A stretch of DNA of 35,578 nt, taken from contig WQZS01000026.1 of assembly GCA_009780585.1 (NCBI GenBank), positions 1 through 35,578 on the forward strand, read 5' to 3'. This DNA is from Defluviitaleaceae bacterium (GTDB taxonomy: Bacteria > Bacillota > Clostridia > Lachnospirales > WQUN01). How positions within the stretch are numbered: position 1 is the first letter of the stretch; every line of letters begins with the position of its first letter. The translations under genes and the position numbers were made by a program. Below the pieces are notes generated by a model. The model was not told the origin of the DNA. It saw only the letters and a program-made list of their open reading frames with translations, and made no database searches. Of this stretch, positions 32,439 through 35,578 are shown piece by piece.

Positions 32439-33314
32439 TTAATCGCCGGTAAACCTAATAACAATCGAATCGCAAATCGGTACATACCCGATCTTCATAT
32501 AGATACTGTTCGAAATCGGGTTCGCCAAGTCCGTGTACAGCACGCATTTCTTAAAACCTTTGTCCAAGCCGATTTGGCTGACGGCGGCAACGCACGCGGC
32601 GGCATAACCTTTCCTGCGGAAATGTGGCGGTGTATACACCGGACCTATTACGCATACCGTTTCCAATTCCCTTGAAATACCCGCCATCGTTACGGGCGTA
32701 TCGTCAACCTCCATGATATAACGGTTTTTCCGGTTGGTTATGATGTAGCGGTATGCTTCGGCGGTTTCCCCCGTCACTACCAACGGCGTACCGAAGCAAT
32801 CGTAATAAAACGCCTCGCCCCAATACGGCAAAAATGCCATATCGCTTTCGCGCGCAAGGCGTACCGTGCCCGGCTGCACGTCGGGACATACCTTAGTCAA
32901 TTCATAAATACGCTGGTTTTTTTCAATTTTATATTTCACACCCGTTTTAGCGGCATATTTTTCCACGAACAATTCCGCTAGCGATTTTTCCGCCATAACG
33001 CTCGGGAAGGTTACACCCGCAGCCTCCATCCCGTCAATCAAACATTCAAGCGCCGCTTCATTGTTCACATTATCCGTCGCGTAAAAGGTTAAATGGTGCG
33101 GCGGCGTCATGACCGCGGTCAAAATAATCTCACTTTCATCCGAAACCGTAGCCATAAACCAATTCACCGGGTCGCGCCAGCCCGTTTTATCTTCTCCTTT
33201 GTATCCGATAATTACATTCCCCAACGGTACCACGTTCTGCGCCTCATGACGCATGAGGATATCGTATGTATCGCGGTAAAATTCCTTCACGTCCGTATAA
33301 CGGGTAAATTTCAT
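32439..33314 (-). CDS. GNAT-family N-acetyltransferase
   Basis: 291 aa from the ATG at 33314, with GGGAGGG upstream; an ATG at 33329 precedes that site. Residues 1-130 form a poorly conserved N-terminal half (GNVIIGYKG, MTPPHHLTFYATD). The C-terminal half is a GNAT domain with ETVCVIGPVYTPPHFRRKGYAAACVAA, which includes the acetyl-CoA pyrophosphate loop RxxGxA, and VLYTDLANPISNSIYMKIGY. Such two-part proteins acetylate small amines or are uncharacterised. It has its own promoter, and its end is convergent with folE. Confidence 0.88.
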   Translation of the reverse strand: MKFTRYTDVKEFYRDTYDILMRHEAQNVVPLGNVIIGYKGEDKTGWRDPVNWFMATVSDESEIILTAVMTPPHHLTFYATDNVNNEAALECLIDGMEAAGVTFPSVMAEKSLAELFVEKYAAKTGVKYKIEKNQRIYELTKVCPDVQPGTVRLARESDMAFLPYWGEAFYYDCFGTPLVVTGETAEAYRYIITNRKNRYIMEVDDTPVTMAGISRELETVCVIGPVYTPPHFRRKGYAAACVAAVSQIGLDKGFKKCVLYTDLANPISNSIYMKIGYVPICDSIVIRFTGD

Positions 33315-33345
33315 GGTAAACCCTCCCATGTATCAAATTCCACGC

Positions 33346-33373
33346 AGTATATCAAATAAACACAAACAATCAA
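33346..33373 (-). promoter_or_regulatory. Promoter for the GNAT gene
   Basis: On the minus strand TTGATT (plus 33368-33373) and TATACT (plus 33346-33351) are 16 bases apart, about 32 bases before the start codon at 33314. Confidence 0.55.
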
Positions 33374-33419
33374 CGCTTGTTCAATCGTTTATGTTGGTGC
33401 AGTCCTTTTATTCCGAATT

Positions 33420-34937
33420 TTAAATTCCGAATTCAAAAATCTCCGCTCCCGGGTAAAAATGCATCAACACCTCCCGGTACCCATACCCCAAATCCAGCAA
33501 CGCCTTTGCTCCGTTTTGGCTCATGCCCACGCCATGCCCGTGCCCGCCGCCGTAGAAGGTCACCGCCGTTAAGTTCCCCGCACCATCCCGTTCGATTTCC
33601 ATCGTAAAAAACGCGCTCGGCATCATCGCCCATCCGTTGAGCGTATTCCCGTTATGTAAAGTGATTTGGCTGTTGCTCGGCGCAAGCAGCGAACGGATGT
33701 TAAACTCTGTTTGTACGCGAACGGCCGAAGCAGTTCCGACGAGGATTAATTCGATGATGTTCCCGCCTTGCCCGCGCCGCACTACTTCAATGTCACGCAA
33801 TTGCCCGATGCTCCTGACGGGGCCATCCAATGCAACGCCGCCGAAATCAACGCGTTTAATTAACCCCCCGTTTGCCTGTTGCCTCTCTCCTAATTTCCCG
33901 TTGATCGACGCGCTCAATTCCGCAGCCGTCATGCGCACCCGCCAACGGAAAAAAGGAAAATCCCGTTCAAAACCCGGTACTTCCAAATCGCGGAAAAACG
34001 CGGCGGCGTTTTCCTCTGTGCGCAAATCCCCTACAATATAGATAGGCTCGAATTGCGCCCGGGCACGTAAATACGGCGGCGTTTCACCGGGAAATTCCCC
34101 GCCGGCGGGCCATACTTCACCGGCGTTGGCCGTCGTACCACCCGAAGTGGAAAAATAATTCGCGACGATCACTTCTCCGTCATACATAAGGACCATACCC
34201 CGCGTAGCCTGCACCGCTTCAACGGAAAGCGCGTTTTCGGGTAAATTGTTATATACCTGCGAAATCACCGAATCGTCGATATCCGCGCCGTACGCACGAA
34301 AGCGGTTTTCATTCATTTGACGGTACGCGAAGCTCCGCGCGGTGATCGCCTGCACCTTCGCGGCTTCCAAACCGTACGAGGCGGGCATTTCGCTGGGGAT
34401 GACCCCATAAAGGTATTCCTCCAGCAGCAATTCATTTATCACCGTAAACCCGCCCGAAGCGGCGGAAACTTCAATACGTCCGCGGTATCGTGGGTTCATC
34501 CCGTTCGGCCAATTTCGCCCCAAGCCGATCATTTCCAAGCGGCCATCCGCAACAGCGGGTTCAATAATAATCTGTTGATACACCCCCATATCATCCGTTC
34601 CCGATAATACAAATTCCTCCCCCGCTTCATATATGTACACCGTGCTTTCACCTAAAACGCAAATCCCGCGTACAATGAATCCCCCCTCCGCCGTTATGGA
34701 TACACGTTCATGTATACGTCCGGTAAAGTGCGACGCGTTAATTAACACGCGTATCATGGCGGGTGCCGCTTCCGTAACGGCTTCACGGGTGACCCCATTT
34801 TCAACCCCTTCCGTCGGAAGCGGTTCGTTTACCTCGTCAAATGAACCGTAACCAATGACGGGCAGCGGCCCACCCGCACGGCCGTTCCCGCATGAAGTTA
34901 AAATAATCAACAACGCCAACGCGAAAGTAAACCGCAT
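33420..34937 (-). CDS. SpoIID/LytB domain lipoprotein
   Basis: 505 aa from the ATG at 34937 (a GTG at 34946 is in frame). The N-terminus is a lipoprotein signal, FALALLIILTSC, with lipobox LTSC and Cys at about residue 16. A ~100-residue linker region follows, then the SpoIID domain: LLLEEYLYGVIPSEMPASYGLEAAKVQAITARSFA (given in part: Glu in PSEMP is the catalytic acid of SpoIID), NYFSTSGGTT, and near the end GGHGHGVGMSQNGA. SpoIID trims stem-peptide-free glycan in spore engulfment. This is a lipid-anchored relative of the amidase-enhancer type, acting outside the membrane on peptidoglycan. No SpoIIQ or SpoIIIA gene is adjacent. Confidence 0.9.
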   Translation of the reverse strand: MRFTFALALLIILTSCGNGRAGGPLPVIGYGSFDEVNEPLPTEGVENGVTREAVTEAAPAMIRVLINASHFTGRIHERVSITAEGGFIVRGICVLGESTVYIYEAGEEFVLSGTDDMGVYQQIIIEPAVADGRLEMIGLGRNWPNGMNPRYRGRIEVSAASGGFTVINELLLEEYLYGVIPSEMPASYGLEAAKVQAITARSFAYRQMNENRFRAYGADIDDSVISQVYNNLPENALSVEAVQATRGMVLMYDGEVIVANYFSTSGGTTANAGEVWPAGGEFPGETPPYLRARAQFEPIYIVGDLRTEENAAAFFRDLEVPGFERDFPFFRWRVRMTAAELSASINGKLGERQQANGGLIKRVDFGGVALDGPVRSIGQLRDIEVVRRGQGGNIIELILVGTASAVRVQTEFNIRSLLAPSNSQITLHNGNTLNGWAMMPSAFFTMEIERDGAGNLTAVTFYGGGHGHGVGMSQNGAKALLDLGYGYREVLMHFYPGAEIFEFGI

Positions 34938-34990
34938 ATGTATCACCCGTTAACATCTATATATCAAGCGGACAAGGATTAGAACCGTGC

Positions 34991-35019
34991 TTGTATTGCT
35001 ATTTATTCGATCGTATGAT
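34991..35019 (+). promoter_or_regulatory. Promoter for the single-domain response regulator
   Basis: TTGTAT at 34991-34996 and TATGAT at 35014-35019 are 17 bases apart, 41 bases before the GTG at 35061. Confidence 0.55.
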
Positions 35020-35060
35020 AAATTTGAGCCAATCGAATCGCTATGTGGGGAGGGTTCCGC

Positions 35061-35426
35061 GTGGAAAAGAAAACCATTTTCGTCGTAGACGACGCCGATA
35101 CAACGCTGTCAATACTCGAAAAGGAATTGGAGGATTTTTATTCGGTGGTTGCCGTCAATTCCATTAAGAAGATGTTCGAAACAATAGCGAACATCAAACC
35201 CGACCTTATCCTTTTGGACTACTACATGCCGGAAATTACTTTTCACGAAGCCATGAAACGCTTGAAATCCGATGACCGGTATCGGGAAATCCCCGTCATC
35301 GCCATTTCCGGCTCCAACTACCCCGATATACTGGATGAGGTTTTTGCCGTAGGCGCGGTGGATTTTATCAATAAGTCTATCCCAAGCGAAGATTTGCTTG
35401 CGAAAGTCGGCAAGTGGATAAAATAA
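35061..35426 (+). CDS. Single-domain response regulator (CheY-like)
   Basis: 121 aa from the GTG at 35061, with GGGGAGGG upstream; an ATG at 35043 overlaps that site. It is only a receiver domain: acidic pair Asp10/Asp11 in FVVDDAD, phosphoacceptor Asp53 in LILLDYYMPE, Ser in IAISGS and Lys in FINKSI. No output domain follows, so it would act by protein-protein contact, as in chemotaxis or a phosphorelay. YYMPEITFHEAMKRL is unusual where most have MDG after MPE. No kinase gene is nearby. Confidence 0.9.
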   Translation: MEKKTIFVVDDADTTLSILEKELEDFYSVVAVNSIKKMFETIANIKPDLILLDYYMPEITFHEAMKRLKSDDRYREIPVIAISGSNYPDILDEVFAVGAVDFINKSIPSEDLLAKVGKWIK

Positions 35427-35469
35427 ATGTAGATTTATGAACTTATATAAACTTTTTTTCAAAAAACAG

Positions 35470-35497
35470 TTGACAATAAAGCTAGCGCTGATATAAT
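35470..35497 (+). promoter_or_regulatory. Consensus promoter with AT-rich upstream element, firing off the right edge
   Basis: TTGACA at 35470-35475 and TATAAT at 35492-35497 are both perfect and 16 bases apart. Upstream lies CTTTTTTTCAAAAAACAG (35449-35469 area), resembling an UP element. The remaining 81 bases contain no start codon with a ribosome site. The strength suggests a stable-RNA operon or another highly expressed unit beyond the window. Confidence 0.8.
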
Positions 35498-35578
35498 GGC
35501 GATCGTCTCTCTCGCTCGGGGCGGGACAAGAGTGTTTAAAAGTGTTGTTTGCGAGACACGGAAAGTAGCGTAGCAGAG

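Noticed and set aside
33405..33430. Insertion-element end suggested by two copies of ATTCCGAATT near the SpoIID stop
   Set aside because: The copies are short, A/T-rich and 3 bases apart, with no transposase or matching end elsewhere; it may be part of a weak terminator.

Overview
The window looks like chromosome from an anaerobic member of the Bacillota, most likely class Clostridia. The evidence is a large Bacillus-type SRP RNA with its Alu-domain half, a SpoIID-family lipoprotein, several radical-SAM/Fe-S proteins (DUF4080, the TIGR03916 DNA-repair-linked type, QueE), Clostridia-typical families (DUF6062, DUF6765, TIGR03915), strong GGAGG-type ribosome binding sites and vegetative -35/-10 promoters. 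Genes are densely packed and many overlap by 1-8 bases. I see no prophage, transposase, CRISPR array or tRNA gene. The only gap over 300 bases between protein genes (26981-27374) holds the SRP RNA.

Layout. 1-3265: the tail of a possible + strand gene, then a minus-strand operon running U32 peptidase-like RNA-modification protein, AviRa-like 23S rRNA methyltransferase, Fe-S aldo/keto reductase. 3290-8728: a + strand run of six genes that mostly overlap: APC permease, M29 aminopeptidase, DUF6062 protein, a single-pass membrane protein of unknown role, CPBP membrane protease, CDP-alcohol phosphatidyltransferase. 8725-10965: a minus-strand run hicB, hicA, TIM-barrel sugar isomerase/epimerase, NAD-dependent epimerase. 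11156-13003: topoisomerase III (minus), divergent from 13218-15309, an uncharacterised radical-SAM/DUF4130 DNA-repair-linked pair. 15427-23726: a long + strand series: REC/HD-GYP regulator, xylulokinase, FtsH, a membrane MutS-like ATPase, AAC(3)-family acetyltransferase, glycine C-acetyltransferase. 23719-26643: DUF6765 protein (minus) divergent from a DUF4080 B12-binding radical SAM protein. 26699-28208: a small membrane protein, SRP RNA and a Bax-inhibitor-1 family protein, all minus. 28357-32394: Gfo/Idh/MocA oxidoreductase followed by the complete preQ1 set queF-queC-queD-queE-folE. 32439-34937: GNAT acetyltransferase and SpoIID/LytB lipoprotein (minus). 35061-35426: a single-domain response regulator. 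The window ends just after a consensus promoter firing off the right edge.

How the genes work together. The best understood unit is the queuosine precursor operon: FolE, QueD, QueE, QueC and QueF take GTP to preQ1, with no downstream tRNA-insertion genes in view. RNA and translation themes recur (U32 protein, AviRa-like methyltransferase, SRP RNA, preQ1), as do membrane quality control (FtsH, CPBP, BI-1) and DNA maintenance (TopB, the TIGR03915/TIGR03916 pair, MutS-like ATPase). The least explained items are the radical-SAM/DUF4130 pair lacking a visible uracil-DNA-glycosylase partner, a set of perfect or near-perfect palindromes sharing an AACTT-GT arm placed on gene ends or starts, the compact membrane-protein cluster at 5913-8728, and the AviRa-like methyltransferase inside a housekeeping-type operon.
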